Positions 24,462 through 33,770 are shown, counted from the stretch's first letter. The stretch is 64,000 bases of DNA from Teichococcus aestuarii (GCF_003116135.1 NZ_PDOA01000003.1:62001-126000); one strand, 5' to 3'. Translations and numbers: made by a program. The notes: a model not told the origin generated them from the letters alone.

Positions 24462-24566
24462 AGCCTTTTCCGTTCGTACTGGCTCACGGAAAAGGCTCTA
24501 GCTCATTGTTTTCGCGAGCATCTTCACGCGATCAGGCGAAGCAGCCTGCTCGCGATCTGCTCTAGG
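24458..24566. repeat. Composite palindromic intergenic element after bamE
   Basis: AGAGCCTTTTCCGT (24460-24473) pairs perfectly with ACGGAAAAGGCTCT (24486-24499) across a 12-nt loop; the bamE stop codon lies inside this stem. A second palindrome, CGCGAGCA (24513-24520) with TGCTCGCG (24547-24554), follows. The lower-GC, self-complementary character resembles REP-type elements. It could also act as bamE's terminator. Confidence 0.65.
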
Positions 24567-24595
24567 CCCTCCCCCTTCCCCGCCGCCATGGCATG

Positions 24596-24628
24596 AAAAA
24601 AGCCCGGGAAGCCTCCCGGGCTTTTTTT
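24596..24628. terminator. Bidirectional intrinsic terminator
   Basis: AAAAAAGCCCGGGA (24596-24609) and TCCCGGGCTTTTTTT (24614-24628) form a perfect stem with an AGCC loop. An A run on the left and a T run on the right make this a textbook intrinsic terminator in both directions, serving bamE and the long leftward operon. Confidence 0.92.
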
Positions 24629-24646
24629 GCGCCGCCGGCCGCCTGC

Positions 24647-25858
24647 TCAGGCGGCGCTCGGGCGACGGGCCTGCAGCAGCACCAGCAGCAGCGCCAGGCC
24701 GACGGCGGGCAGCAGCGCCAGGTTCAGCACCATCCAGCCCGCCTGGGCATGGATGGCGCCGGAGGCGAAGGCGGTGCACGCCACCGTGCCGAAGACGATG
24801 AAGTCGTTGGCCGCCTGGGCACGCACCCGCTCCTCCGGCCGGTGCGCCTCGGCCAGCAGGCTGGTGGCGCCGACGAACATGAAGTTCCAGCCCAGCCCCA
24901 GCAGCATCAGCGCCACGCTGAAATGGCCGAACTCCCGCCCCGACAGCGCCACGGCGACGCAGAACAGGTTCAGCAGCGCCCCCGCCGCGATGATCCGCCG
25001 CACGCCGAAGCGGGCGATCAGCCGCCCCGTGACGAATCCGGGCGCGAACATCGAGACGGCGTGCAGCTGGATGACCGTGGCGCTGGCACCGACGCCGAAG
25101 CCGCAGAGCATCATCTCCAGCGGCGTCGAGGTCATCACCAGGTTCATCGTGCCATAGGCCACCGCGCCGGTGATGGCGGCGGTGAGGAAGGCCGGGCGGG
25201 CCAAGATCTCGCCGATCGGCGTCGCCACCTTGGGCCGCGGCGGCGCCGGCGGCAGCTTCGCGCGGGAGAGCAGCGCCAGGCAGACCAGCGGCAGCAGCGC
25301 CAGGATCAGGTAGGTGCCGAGGAACAGGAAGGGCGCCAGCATGTCGCGGCTGTGCTTCACCAGCTCCGGCCCGAAGATGGCGGAGAGCACGCCGCCCGCC
25401 ATCACCAGCGAGATGGCGCGCGGGCGGTAGGCGGGCGTCGCCACCTCGGCCGCGGCGAAGCGGTAGTGCTGCGAGATGCCGAAGCCGAGGCCCGCCGGGA
25501 TGGCGCCGAGGCAGTAGAGCAGGAAATCGCCCTGCCAGACGCCGAGCGCGAAGGTCAGGCTGCCGAGGCAGGCACCGACCGCCCCCAGCACGAAGCCCGC
25601 CTTCCGCCCCAGCCGGGCGAAGACCAGCCCCGCCGGGATGGAGGCGGCCATGGTGGAGGCCATCTGCAACGCCATGGGCAGGGTGGCGAGCGCCTTGTCG
25701 CTGGCCAGGCTGTGGCCGATAAGCGCCGACATCGCCACCTGCCCCACCACGGAGGCGTTCATCAGCGCCTGGCAGGCGAACATCAGCCAGACCGTCCTGC
25801 GCATCTCGGCGTCCGCCCGGGCGTTCCCCACGGCGTCCGCCGGTTCCGTTCCTGCCAT
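24647..25858 (-). CDS. MFS transporter
   Basis: A 403-residue membrane protein with about 12 hydrophobic segments. The family A-loop between the second and third helices is FARLGRKAGF, and a related GRLIARFGVRRI lies in the second half. The substrate is unknown. Its ATG overlaps the thiL stop by one base (TGATG), so it is the last gene of the rpiB-to-thiL operon and shares its bidirectional terminator. An upstream ATG at 25873 is possible but would lie inside thiL. Confidence 0.87.
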   Translation of the reverse strand: MAGTEPADAVGNARADAEMRRTVWLMFACQALMNASVVGQVAMSALIGHSLASDKALATLPMALQMASTMAASIPAGLVFARLGRKAGFVLGAVGACLGSLTFALGVWQGDFLLYCLGAIPAGLGFGISQHYRFAAAEVATPAYRPRAISLVMAGGVLSAIFGPELVKHSRDMLAPFLFLGTYLILALLPLVCLALLSRAKLPPAPPRPKVATPIGEILARPAFLTAAITGAVAYGTMNLVMTSTPLEMMLCGFGVGASATVIQLHAVSMFAPGFVTGRLIARFGVRRIIAAGALLNLFCVAVALSGREFGHFSVALMLLGLGWNFMFVGATSLLAEAHRPEERVRAQAANDFIVFGTVACTAFASGAIHAQAGWMVLNLALLPAVGLALLLVLLQARRPSAA

Positions 25859-26826
25859 CAGAAGTGGCTCCATCCCCCCTGGCCGAGGTCAAGGCGCGCC
25901 CCGGCTCCATCCACCACCGTAACCACGGCCTCGCCCGGCGCGAAATGCCCGATGCGCGACACAGCCACGCCGCAGGCGGCGGCCTGGGCGCGGATGGCCT
26001 CCGCATCCCCGGGCGCCGCGGCGAAGAGCAGCTCGTAATCGTCGCCGCCGGTCAGGATGCGCGGGAGCAGCGCCGGCGCCCCGCGCAGCAGCGCCCGCGC
26101 CGCCGGCGAGAGCGGCACATCCGCCGCGCGCAGCACGGCGCCGCAGCCGCCGGCGCGGCAGAGATGGCCGAGATCCTGCGCCAGCCCGTCCGACACATCC
26201 ATCGCCGCGCGGGCGAGGCCCGCCAGCGCCTGCCCCAGCCCCAGGCGCGGGCGCGGCAGCCGGTAGCGCTCCGCCAGGAAGCCCGCCGCATCGGCCGGGA
26301 ACTCGCCCTGCAGCACGCCGAGGCCCAGCGTGCCGTCGCCGATGCTGCCCGAGACCCAGATCTCGTCGCCCGGCCGCGCCCCCGCCCGGCGCAGCGCCGC
26401 GCCGGGCGCCACATGGCCGAGGATGGTGAGGGAGAGATGGATCGGGCCGGGGGTTGAGACGGTGTCGCCCCCCAGCAGGGAGAGGCCGAATTCGCGCTGG
26501 TCCGCCGCCAGCCCGGCGGCGAAGGCGCCGAGCCAGCCATCCGGCAGGCCGCGCGGCAGGCCGGTGGTCATCAGGTAGCCGAGCGGCGCCGCGCCCATGG
26601 CGGCGAGGTCGGAGAGGTTGGTGCGCAGCAGCTTGCGGCCGATGGTCTCCGGCGGGTCGTCCGGCAGGAAGTGGACGCCCGCCACCATGGCGTCCGCCGC
26701 CAGCACCAGCTCCCGCCCTGGGGGCGGCGCCAGCAGCGCGGCGTCGTCCTCCAGCTCCAGCGCGCCGGGGCCCGCGAGCGGGCGGAAATGCCGTGCGATC
26801 AGCGAGAATTCCGGCGGCAGGGTCAT
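25858..26826 (-). CDS. thiL: Thiamine-monophosphate kinase
   Basis: ThiL phosphorylates thiamine monophosphate to the active diphosphate cofactor with ATP. The 322-residue protein has the PurM-like fold motifs LEDDAALL, LRTNLSDLAAMGA, LLGGDTVSTPG, and MDVSDGLAQDL with TGGDDYELLF near the C-terminus. It follows nusB after a 63-nt gap with a hairpin, and directly overlaps the MFS gene. Confidence 0.95.
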   Translation of the reverse strand: MTLPPEFSLIARHFRPLAGPGALELEDDAALLAPPPGRELVLAADAMVAGVHFLPDDPPETIGRKLLRTNLSDLAAMGAAPLGYLMTTGLPRGLPDGWLGAFAAGLAADQREFGLSLLGGDTVSTPGPIHLSLTILGHVAPGAALRRAGARPGDEIWVSGSIGDGTLGLGVLQGEFPADAAGFLAERYRLPRPRLGLGQALAGLARAAMDVSDGLAQDLGHLCRAGGCGAVLRAADVPLSPAARALLRGAPALLPRILTGGDDYELLFAAAPGDAEAIRAQAAACGVAVSRIGHFAPGEAVVTVVDGAGARLDLGQGGWSHF

Positions 26827-26862
26827 GGAAGCAGGGTCATGGGGAAGGCTCTCCGCCCCGGC

Positions 26863-26881
26863 GGGGAGGCGGCGCCTCCCC
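26863..26881 (-). terminator. Short GC hairpin between nusB and thiL
   Basis: GGGGAGGC and GCCTCCCC (26863-26870, 26874-26881) pair with a GGC loop. No U run follows leftward. It could attenuate transcription into thiL, but a simple mRNA-stabilising hairpin is equally likely. Confidence 0.35.
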
Positions 26882-26889
26882 CGCCCGGC

Positions 26890-27414
26890 TCAGCGCTGGA
26901 ACTCGGGGGCGCGCAGCGAGCGGGCCATGGCGTCCAGCACGCCATTGGCGAAGCGCGGCTCCTCGCCGCTGAAGAAACCGTGCGCGATGTCCATGTATTC
27001 GTTGATCACCACGCGGGCCGGCGGCTGCGTGCCGGAGGACAGCTCGAAGGCCGCGGCGCGCAGCAGGGCGCGCAGCACCGGGTCGAGCCGCACCACCGTC
27101 CAGTCGCCCGCCAGATGGCCGCCGACGATCTCGTCCAGCGAATCGCCCTGGCGCGCCACGCCGCGCACCAGCTCGGCGAAGAGCGGAACGTCCGCCAGCG
27201 GCACGCGGCCATCCTCGAAGCCGCCGGCATCGGGCCCGATGCGGTGGCGGACGAACTGGTCGAGCACCGTCTCGGCCGCCTCGCCGGTCTGCTCGCTCTG
27301 GAACAGCGCCTGGATGGCGGCGACGCGCGAGCCGGTGCGCGGGCGGCCCTGCGGCGGCGCCGGGCGCTTGCCCTGCGGGCCGCCCTTGGGGGCACCCTTG
27401 CCGGAGCCGCTCAC
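26890..27414 (-). CDS. nusB: Transcription antitermination protein NusB
   Basis: NusB with S10 binds boxA RNA in the rRNA antitermination complex. The 174-residue protein has a basic, Gly/Pro-rich N-terminal tail of about 28 residues, then RVAAIQALFQSEQTG, and the typical C-terminal VINEYMDIAHGFFSGEEPRFANGVLDAM. The start is GTG at 27414, giving a GTGA overlap with the ribH stop; no ATG exists at the right place. The order ribH-nusB-thiL is widely conserved. Confidence 0.93.
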   Translation of the reverse strand: MSGSGKGAPKGGPQGKRPAPPQGRPRTGSRVAAIQALFQSEQTGEAAETVLDQFVRHRIGPDAGGFEDGRVPLADVPLFAELVRGVARQGDSLDEIVGGHLAGDWTVVRLDPVLRALLRAAAFELSSGTQPPARVVINEYMDIAHGFFSGEEPRFANGVLDAMARSLRAPEFQR

Positions 27415-27944
27415 TTCGCGCCCCACTTCACGTTCCAGCGGCGCGCGAGCGCCACCTGCGCCAGCAGCGCATGCGCCGCCTCGGCACCCTTGTTGTGGCG
27501 GTCGTTGGAGGAACGGGCCACGGCCTGGGACAGGGTCTCCACCGTCAGCAGGCCGAAGCCCAGCGGCACGCCGGTCTCGCCGCTGATGTCCATGACACCC
27601 TGGCACACCGCCTCGCAGATGAACTGGTAGTGGTCGGTCTCGCCCTTCACCACGCAGCCATGCAGCAGGAAGCCGTCCCAGCCCCCGTCACCGCCCCTGG
27701 CCCCGCTACCGGCCCCGCCCTGCGGCGCCGCCTTCAGCGCCAGGCGCAGCGCGGCGGGCAGCTCGAAGGCGCCGGCCACGTCCACCACCTCCAGCGTCGC
27801 CCCCGCCTCGGCCAGCACGCGCTCGGCGCCGTGCCGCATGCCGGAGACCACGGCCTCGTAATACGGCGCCTGGATCAGCAGGATGCGCGGCGGCGGGCCC
27901 GGGATGGCGGGGGTGGCGCGCTCCGGCGCGTCGATGGTGCTCAT
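27411..27944 (-). CDS. ribH: 6,7-dimethyl-8-ribityllumazine synthase
   Basis: RibH condenses the RibB product with the pyrimidine intermediate in riboflavin synthesis, forming an icosahedral or pentameric shell. The 177-residue protein has the active-site region VAGAFELPAALRLAL, GCVVKGETDHYQFI and PLGFGLLTVET. A Gly-rich insertion (GGAGSGARGGDGG, near residues 75-87) lengthens the loop before the GCVVKGET strand and is unusual. It lies 12 nt after ribB. Confidence 0.95.
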   Translation of the reverse strand: MSTIDAPERATPAIPGPPPRILLIQAPYYEAVVSGMRHGAERVLAEAGATLEVVDVAGAFELPAALRLALKAAPQGGAGSGARGGDGGWDGFLLHGCVVKGETDHYQFICEAVCQGVMDISGETGVPLGFGLLTVETLSQAVARSSNDRHNKGAEAAHALLAQVALARRWNVKWGAK

Positions 27945-27956
27945 GAATTCAGGTGC

Positions 27957-29075
27957 TCACTGGTGCTCGATCGGCCGGGTCTCGGCCACGGTCAGGCCGT
28001 AGCCCTCCAGCCCGACGATCGCCCTGGGGTGGTTGGTCAGCAGGATCATCTCGCGCACGCCGAGATCGGCCAGGATCTGCGCGCCGATGCCGTAGTCGCG
28101 CAGCTCCGGCTGCTCGCTGCGGTCGCGCCCGGCGCGGACCCGCTCGGAGAGGGCGGTGGGCTTCACGTCGCGGATCAGCACGACGACGCCGCGGCCCTCG
28201 CGCGCGATGGCCTCCATGGCGTGGTGCAGCTCGGCCGCGCCGTTGGCGCCGACGATGTCGGCGAAGAGGTTCACCGCGTGCATCCGCACCGGCACCGGGC
28301 CGGGGCGCGCGAGGTCGCCCTTCACCAGCGCGACATGCTCGCCGTATTCCAGCGTGTTGGCATAGACGACGGAGCGCCACTCGCCGCCCGGCGCCCCGGC
28401 GTGGCGGCCTTCCTCGACGCGTCGCACCAGCCGCTCCGTGCGGCGGCGGTGGCCGATCAGGTCGGCGATGGTGCCGAGCTTCAGGCCGTGGTGCTGGGCG
28501 AAGGCCACCAGGTCCGGCATCCGGGCCATGGTGCCGTCCTCGTTCATGATCTCGCAGATCACGCCGGCGGGGTTCAGCCCGGCGAGGCGGGCGAAGTCGA
28601 CCGCCGCCTCGGTGTGGCCGGCGCGCACCAGCGTGCCGCCCTCGCGCGCCACCAGCGGGAAGACATGGCCGGGGGTGACGATCTCCTCCCGCCGTGCCTC
28701 GGGGTTGATGGCCACCGCCACGGTGCGCGCCCGGTCGGCCGCCGAGATGCCGGTGGTCACGCCGTCCCGCGCCTCGATCGAGACGGTGAAGGCGGTCTGG
28801 TGGCGGGTGCCGTTACTCTGCGCCATCAGCGGCAGGCCGAGCTGCTCCACCCGCGCCTTGGTCATGGCCAGGCAGATCAGCCCGCGCGCATGGCGGGCCA
28901 TGAAGTTGATGGCGTCGGGCGTGGCGAACTGGGCCGGGATGACGAGGTCGCCCTCGTTCTCGCGGTCCTCGTCATCGACGAGGATGAACATGCGGCCGCG
29001 CCGGGCCTCCTCCAGCAGCTCCTCGGTGGGGCTGAGGAACTCCGAGAAGGAGGTGCGCTGGGTCAGAATATTCAT
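27957..29075 (-). CDS. ribB: 3,4-dihydroxy-2-butanone-4-phosphate synthase with degenerate GTP cyclohydrolase II half
   Basis: A 372-residue RibBA-shaped protein. The N-terminal RibB half is intact (VDDEDRENEGDLV, ISAADRARTV, TPGHVFPLVAREGG and RAGHTEAAVD). The C-terminal half is GTP cyclohydrolase II-like, but the zinc cysteines are absent: where SECLTGD and RCDCG are expected, the sequence reads HAVNLFADIVGANGAAEL. The catalytic QEGRGIGL loop is also lost. It should make only dihydroxybutanone phosphate, so a separate RibA or FolE-type enzyme must exist elsewhere (inference). Its ATG overlaps the ribE stop by 4 nt. Confidence 0.93.
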   Translation of the reverse strand: MNILTQRTSFSEFLSPTEELLEEARRGRMFILVDDEDRENEGDLVIPAQFATPDAINFMARHARGLICLAMTKARVEQLGLPLMAQSNGTRHQTAFTVSIEARDGVTTGISAADRARTVAVAINPEARREEIVTPGHVFPLVAREGGTLVRAGHTEAAVDFARLAGLNPAGVICEIMNEDGTMARMPDLVAFAQHHGLKLGTIADLIGHRRRTERLVRRVEEGRHAGAPGGEWRSVVYANTLEYGEHVALVKGDLARPGPVPVRMHAVNLFADIVGANGAAELHHAMEAIAREGRGVVVLIRDVKPTALSERVRAGRDRSEQPELRDYGIGAQILADLGVREMILLTNHPRAIVGLEGYGLTVAETRPIEHQ

Positions 29076-29704
29076 GCCTTGGTCTCCCCCCGCCGGGCAT
29101 CGCCCGCCTCGAACTCACGCAGGCGGGCGACATAGCGCGCCAGCATGTCGATCTCGATATTCACCGGCGCGCCGGGCCGCAAGCCGCCGAGCGTCGTCAC
29201 CTGCGCCGTGTGCGGGATCAGGTTCACGCCGAAGCGGCTGCCCTCGACATCGTTCACGGTGAGCGAGACGCCCTCGATGGTGACCGAACCCTTCGGCGCC
29301 ACGAAGCGGGCCAGCGCCTCAGGCAGCTTCACCACCAGGCGCAGCGAGCCGTTCTCGGGCGTGGCGGAGACCACCTCCCCCACTCCGTCCACATGGCCGG
29401 AGACGACATGGCCGCCCATCTCGTCGCCCATCTTCAGGGCGCGCTCCAGGTTGATGGTGCCGCCCTGCCGCCACTGGCCAAGCGTGGTCTTGCCCAGCGT
29501 CTCAGCCGAGACCTCGACGGTGAAGCGCCGCTCGTCGCGCGCGATGACGGTGAGGCAGCAGCCGGAGCAGGCGATGGAGGCGCCGAGCGCGGCCCCCTCC
29601 AGCCAGCCCCCGGGCGTGGCGATGACGAGGCGCATGTCCTGCCCCCCGCCGATCGGCGTGACCTCGGCCACCTGGCCCTGGGCGGTGATGATCCCGGTGA
29701 ACAT
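29072..29704 (-). CDS. ribE: Riboflavin synthase alpha subunit
   Basis: Riboflavin synthase dismutates two lumazines into riboflavin. The 210-residue protein is two tandem lumazine-binding barrels, each beginning with a GxI/V start: MFTGIITAQGQVAEV, then GHVVSGHVDGVGEV near residue 97. The family motif SACCLTV appears as CSGCCLTVIA. It abuts ribD upstream with no gap, and overlaps ribB downstream. Confidence 0.95.
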   Translation of the reverse strand: MFTGIITAQGQVAEVTPIGGGQDMRLVIATPGGWLEGAALGASIACSGCCLTVIARDERRFTVEVSAETLGKTTLGQWRQGGTINLERALKMGDEMGGHVVSGHVDGVGEVVSATPENGSLRLVVKLPEALARFVAPKGSVTIEGVSLTVNDVEGSRFGVNLIPHTAQVTTLGGLRPGAPVNIEIDMLARYVARLREFEAGDARRGETKA

Positions 29705-30880
29705 TCAGTCGGCCCCGATCTGGCTGGAATGGGTCTCGCTGGCATACTCGCTGAGCAGGTCCGCCCCCGGCAGCGCCAGGGCGGTGCGGCGATATCTGGG
29801 CATGGCCGACAAAACCTCCAGCGGCAAAGCGTCCAGCGCGGCCCTGCCATCGGCGCCGATGATGCCAGGGGCATGGAACCAGGCCAGCCGGTCCACCAGC
29901 CCGGCGCGCAGCAGCCCGGCGCCGAGCGCGGCGCCGCCCTCGGCCAGCACCCGCGTCAGGCCCCGCGCGGCGAGCGCCCGCAGCAGCGCGGCGGGGTCGA
30001 GCCCCAGGGGAACCCCGTGCGCGCCCTCGGCCTCCGGCACCTCGACGATCTCGGCGCCGGCGGCGCGCAGCGGCTCCAGCACCGCATCCGGGTGGCCGGG
30101 GCGGGTGGCGACCCAGACCGGCCCCTGCCCTTCCCGCAGCATGCGCGCCGTGGGCGGCAGGCGCAGCCGGGCATCGGCCACCACGCGCACCGTCGGCACG
30201 GCGGCATAGCCGGGGATGCGGCAGGAGAGATCCGGGTCGTCGGCCAGGGCGGTGCCGCTGCCCACCAGCACGGCGTCGTGCCGGCCGCGCAGGGCGTGCG
30301 CCATGCGCCGCGCCTCGGGGCCGGTGATCCACTGGCTCTCGCCGGTGCGGGTGGCGATGCGGCCATCCAGCGTGGTGGCCAGCTTCAGCGTGACCAGCGG
30401 CAGGTTCCGCGTCAGGCGCTTGAGGAAGCCGGCGTTCAGCGCCCGCGCCTCCGCCTCCAGCAGCCCCACCGAGACGGCGATGCCGGCGGCGCGCAGCCGC
30501 GCCAGCCCGGCGCCGTCCACCCGCGGGTCGGGGTCGCGCATGGCCACCACCACGCGGGCCACGCCGGCGGCCACCAGCGCATCGGCGCAGGGGGGCGTGC
30601 GGCCCCAGTGGCAGCAGGGCTCCAGCGTGACATAGGCGGTGGCGCCGCGCGCCGCCGCCCCGGCGCGCTTCAGCGCCTCCGTCTCGGCATGCGGGCGGCC
30701 GCCGGGGGCGGTCCAGCCGCGCCCGACCACGGCGCCATCGCGCACGATGACGCAGCCCACCGCCGGGTTGGGCCAGGTGTTGCCGAGGCCACGCGCGGCC
30801 AGCGCCAGCGCCGCGCGCAGATGCGCCTCGTCGGCCGCCTCCGCCGCCTGGCCCGGGTCCTGGCCGGCGCCCGTGCTCAT
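29705..30880 (-). CDS. ribD: Bifunctional riboflavin biosynthesis deaminase/reductase
   Basis: RibD carries out the deamination and reduction steps early in riboflavin synthesis. The 391-residue protein has an N-terminal cytidine-deaminase-like zinc site (RPHAETEAL and LEPCCHWGRTPPCADAL) and a C-terminal reductase domain (TLKLATTLDGRIATRTGESQWI, GSGTALADDPDL). The last 40 residues are typical. The ATG at 30880 overlaps the GNAT stop by 4 nt. Confidence 0.95.
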   Translation of the reverse strand: MSTGAGQDPGQAAEAADEAHLRAALALAARGLGNTWPNPAVGCVIVRDGAVVGRGWTAPGGRPHAETEALKRAGAAARGATAYVTLEPCCHWGRTPPCADALVAAGVARVVVAMRDPDPRVDGAGLARLRAAGIAVSVGLLEAEARALNAGFLKRLTRNLPLVTLKLATTLDGRIATRTGESQWITGPEARRMAHALRGRHDAVLVGSGTALADDPDLSCRIPGYAAVPTVRVVADARLRLPPTARMLREGQGPVWVATRPGHPDAVLEPLRAAGAEIVEVPEAEGAHGVPLGLDPAALLRALAARGLTRVLAEGGAALGAGLLRAGLVDRLAWFHAPGIIGADGRAALDALPLEVLSAMPRYRRTALALPGADLLSEYASETHSSQIGAD

Positions 30881-31455
30881 GCCGCGGCGCAGGGCAGCGT
30901 GCCGCCCGCCGTGGCGCCGGCCAGGGGCTTGGCCAGCACGGTGTGCGGCAGCGGCACCTGCAGCACCGGCTCGGTGCGCTGCCCGGCCGCCTGCATGGCG
31001 TAGCCGCGGCGGCGGAACAGGCCGAGGGCGCGCAGATGCCCGCTCGGCACCCGCACCCGCAGGCTCTCCGCCCCGGCCGCGGCCAGATGCCGTTCCATGG
31101 CGGCGAGCAGGGCGGAGCCGATGCCCTGGCCGGCCGCCCCGGGCGCCACCCACAGCCCGGTGATGCGCGCCGGCTCGCCGGGCTGTGCCGGCTCGGCCAG
31201 GATGCAGCCGAGCGGGCGGCCCTCCGCCTCGGCCAGCAGCAGCGGGCCATGGGCGGCGAAGAGGGCGGCGAAGCGGCCGGCATCGGCGCGGGCGCGCAGC
31301 CGCGCCGGCATCAGCGCCGCCGGCCCCTGGGCGAAGGCGGCGGCGGCCATCACCGCCAGCGCCGCCCGGTCGCCCGGCAGGGCCTCGCGCAGCGTGGCCA
31401 GAACGGCGGCGGCATTCCCGGCGGCACGGGCCGCGGGATGGAAGAGGATCACCAT
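30877..31455 (-). CDS. GNAT family N-acetyltransferase
   Basis: A 192-residue acetyltransferase. The acetyl-CoA loop is seen in ITGLWVAPGAAGQGIGSALL, followed by LRVRVPSGHLRALGLFRRRGY. Substrate is unknown. It lies inside the nrdR-ribD block, 7 nt after nrdR, and overlaps ribD by 4 nt, so it is co-translated with riboflavin genes even though the usual order is nrdR-ribD without it. The start at 31455 matches the family N-terminus. Confidence 0.85.
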   Translation of the reverse strand: MVILFHPAARAAGNAAAVLATLREALPGDRAALAVMAAAAFAQGPAALMPARLRARADAGRFAALFAAHGPLLLAEAEGRPLGCILAEPAQPGEPARITGLWVAPGAAGQGIGSALLAAMERHLAAAGAESLRVRVPSGHLRALGLFRRRGYAMQAAGQRTEPVLQVPLPHTVLAKPLAGATAGGTLPCAAA

Positions 31456-31462
31456 GGGTCTG

Positions 31463-31918
31463 TCAGCCGTTGCGGTCGAGCGAGCCGAGAAAGGCCTGGA
31501 AATCCGCGGCCTCGCCGAAATTGCGATAGACCGAGGCGAAGCGCACATAGGCCACCTGGTCGAGTTCCTTGAGCGTTTCCATCACCATCTCGCCGATGGC
31601 GCGGGAGCTGATCTCGCTCTCGCCCTCGGCCTCCAGCCGGCGCTGGATGCCGTTGACGATGCGCTCCACCCGGTCCTCGTCCACCGGCCGCTTGCGCAGC
31701 GCGATGCGGATGGAGCGGGCGAGCTTGTCGCGGTCGAAGGGCACGCGGCGCTGGTCGGACTTCACCACCGTCAGCTCGCGCAGGGTCACCCGCTCGAAGG
31801 TGGTGAAGCGGGCGCCACAGGACGGGCAGGACCGCCGGCGGCGGATCGCCGCCCCGTCATCGGCGGGGCGGCTGTCCTTCACCTGCGTGTCCTCGCTGCC
31901 GCAGAACGGACAGCGCAT
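31463..31918 (-). CDS. nrdR: Transcriptional repressor NrdR
   Basis: NrdR represses ribonucleotide reductase genes, sensing ATP/dATP. The 151-residue protein has the zinc ribbon ([11 protein letters not shown] and [12 protein letters not shown]) and an ATP-cone domain beginning [16 protein letters not shown]. It sits between glyA and the riboflavin genes, the usual place in alphaproteobacteria. Confidence 0.97.
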   Translation of the reverse strand: MRCPFCGSEDTQVKDSRPADDGAAIRRRRSCPSCGARFTTFERVTLRELTVVKSDQRRVPFDRDKLARSIRIALRKRPVDEDRVERIVNGIQRRLEAEGESEISSRAIGEMVMETLKELDQVAYVRFASVYRNFGEAADFQAFLGSLDRNG

Positions 31919-31942
31919 CTCCCGCCCCCCTGCCCCGGCCGC

Positions 31943-33244
31943 TCAGCGGTAGATCGGGAAGCGCTGGCAGAGCGCCAGCACCTCGGCACCGATTTCGGCC
32001 TCGACCGCGGCATTGCCCTCCGGCTCGTTGGCGCGGGAGAGGCCGAGCAGCACGCGGCCGATCATCCGCCCGATCTCGCGGAACTCCGCCTCGCCCAGGC
32101 CACGCGTGGTGCCGGCCGGCGTGCCGAGGCGGATGCCCGAGGTGACGAAGGGCTTGGCCGGGTCGAAGGGGATGGCGTTCTTGTTGCAGGTCAGGTGGGC
32201 GCGGCCCAGCGCCGCCTCGGCCGCCTTGCCGGTCAGGTTCAGCGGGCGGAGGTCGACCAGCATCAGGTGGTTGTCCGTGCCGCCGGTGACGATGCCGGCG
32301 CCCTGGGCCACCAGCTCGTCCGCCAGCGCCTTCGCGTTGGCGACGACGGCCCTGGCATAGGCGCGGAACTCGGGGCGCAGCGCCTCGCCGAAGGCCACGG
32401 CCTTGGCGGCGATCACATGCTCCAACGGGCCGCCCTGCAGGCCGGGGAAGACGGCGCTGTTGAACTTCTTGGCCAGCGCCTCGTCGTTGGTGAGGATCAT
32501 GCCGCCGCGCGGGCCGCGCAGCGTCTTGTGGGTGGTGGTGGTCACCACATGGGCGTGCGGGAACGGGCTGTCATGCGCGCCGCCGGCCACGAGGCCCGCG
32601 AAATGCGCCATGTCCACCATGAAGGTGGCGCCCACCTCGTCGGCGATGGCGCGGAAGCGGGCGAAGTCCCAGGCGCGGGAATAGGCGGAGCCGCCGGCGA
32701 CGATCACCTTGGGGCGGCTCTCGCGCGCGATGCGCGCCACCTCCTCCATGTCGATGCGGCCGCTCTCGCGCTCCACCGTGTAGGGCGCCACCTTGAACCA
32801 CTTGCCGGACTGGTTGGCGGGCGAGCCATGCGTCAGGTGCCCGCCGGCGGCGAGGTCGAGGCCCATGAAGGTGTCGCCCGGCTGCATCAGGGCGAAGAAC
32901 ACCGCCTGGTTGGCCTGGGCGCCGCTGTGCGGCTGGACGTTGGCGAAGCCGCAGCCGAAGAGCTGCTTGGCGCGCTCGATGGCGATGGTCTCGATCTCGT
33001 CCACCACCTCGCAGCCACCGTAGTAGCGCTTGCCGGGCAGGCCCTCGGCGTACTTGTTGGTCAGGATCGAGCCCTGGGCCTCCAGCACGGCGCGGGAGAC
33101 GATGTTCTCGGAGGCGATCAGCTCGATGCCGTCCTGCTGGCGGGTCAGCTCGCGGCCGATCAGCGTGGCGATGTCGGCATCGGCCTCGGCCAGCGGGGCG
33201 CCGAAGAAGCGGCCGGCGAGGTGCGCGGGGGACAGCTCGTTCAT
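31943..33244 (-). CDS. glyA: Serine hydroxymethyltransferase
   Basis: GlyA converts serine and tetrahydrofolate to glycine and methylene-tetrahydrofolate with PLP. The 433-residue protein has [11 protein letters not shown], the [12 protein letters not shown] segment, the PLP lysine in [16 protein letters not shown], and the C-terminal [13 protein letters not shown]. It starts 4 nt after rpiB. The sequence is standard with no unusual insertions. Confidence 0.97.
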   Translation of the reverse strand: MNELSPAHLAGRFFGAPLAEADADIATLIGRELTRQQDGIELIASENIVSRAVLEAQGSILTNKYAEGLPGKRYYGGCEVVDEIETIAIERAKQLFGCGFANVQPHSGAQANQAVFFALMQPGDTFMGLDLAAGGHLTHGSPANQSGKWFKVAPYTVERESGRIDMEEVARIARESRPKVIVAGGSAYSRAWDFARFRAIADEVGATFMVDMAHFAGLVAGGAHDSPFPHAHVVTTTTHKTLRGPRGGMILTNDEALAKKFNSAVFPGLQGGPLEHVIAAKAVAFGEALRPEFRAYARAVVANAKALADELVAQGAGIVTGGTDNHLMLVDLRPLNLTGKAAEAALGRAHLTCNKNAIPFDPAKPFVTSGIRLGTPAGTTRGLGEAEFREIGRMIGRVLLGLSRANEPEGNAAVEAEIGAEVLALCQRFPIYR

Positions 33245-33248
33245 CGGT

Positions 33249-33725
33249 TCAGGCCTCCTGGGCGGTGCCGGCGGCGAGGATGCGCGGCGTGATCTTGGCG
33301 ATGCGACGGTCGTGACGGCCCCCTTCATAGGGGGTGGTCAGGAAGGCGGAGAGCGCGTCCAGCACCACCTCCGGCCCCACGGTGCGGGCGCCGAAGCAGG
33401 CGATGTTGGCATCGTTGTGGGCGCGGGTCAGCCGCGCCTCGGTGGTGTTGTGCACCACCACGGCGCGGATGGCGGGGTGGCGGTTGGCGGCGATCGCCAT
33501 GCCGATGCCGGTGCCGCAGACCAGCACGCCGAAGCGCGCCTGGCCGCCCGCCACCGCCTCGGAGACGGGGTGGGCGAAATCGGCGTAGTCGCAGCTCTCG
33601 CTGCCATGGGTGCCGAAGTCGAGCACGGGGTGGCCGGCCGCCTCCAGTGCGGCCCGCAGGCTGTCCTTCAGGGCGACGCCGGCATGGTCGGCGCCGAGGG
33701 CGATGGGGGTGTCGGCCGGATTCAT
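33249..33725 (-). CDS. rpiB: Ribose-5-phosphate isomerase B
   Basis: RpiB interconverts ribulose-5-phosphate and ribose-5-phosphate. The 158-residue protein has [16 protein letters not shown], the catalytic Cys in [16 protein letters not shown], and [16 protein letters not shown]. It is the first gene of the operon that includes glyA, nrdR and the riboflavin genes. Confidence 0.95.
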   Translation of the reverse strand: MNPADTPIALGADHAGVALKDSLRAALEAAGHPVLDFGTHGSESCDYADFAHPVSEAVAGGQARFGVLVCGTGIGMAIAANRHPAIRAVVVHNTTEARLTRAHNDANIACFGARTVGPEVVLDALSAFLTTPYEGGRHDRRIAKITPRILAAGTAQEA

Positions 33726-33770
33726 GGCGCCCCCGTTACCACGCCTCGCGGCGGCGGGAAATGCAAAGCC

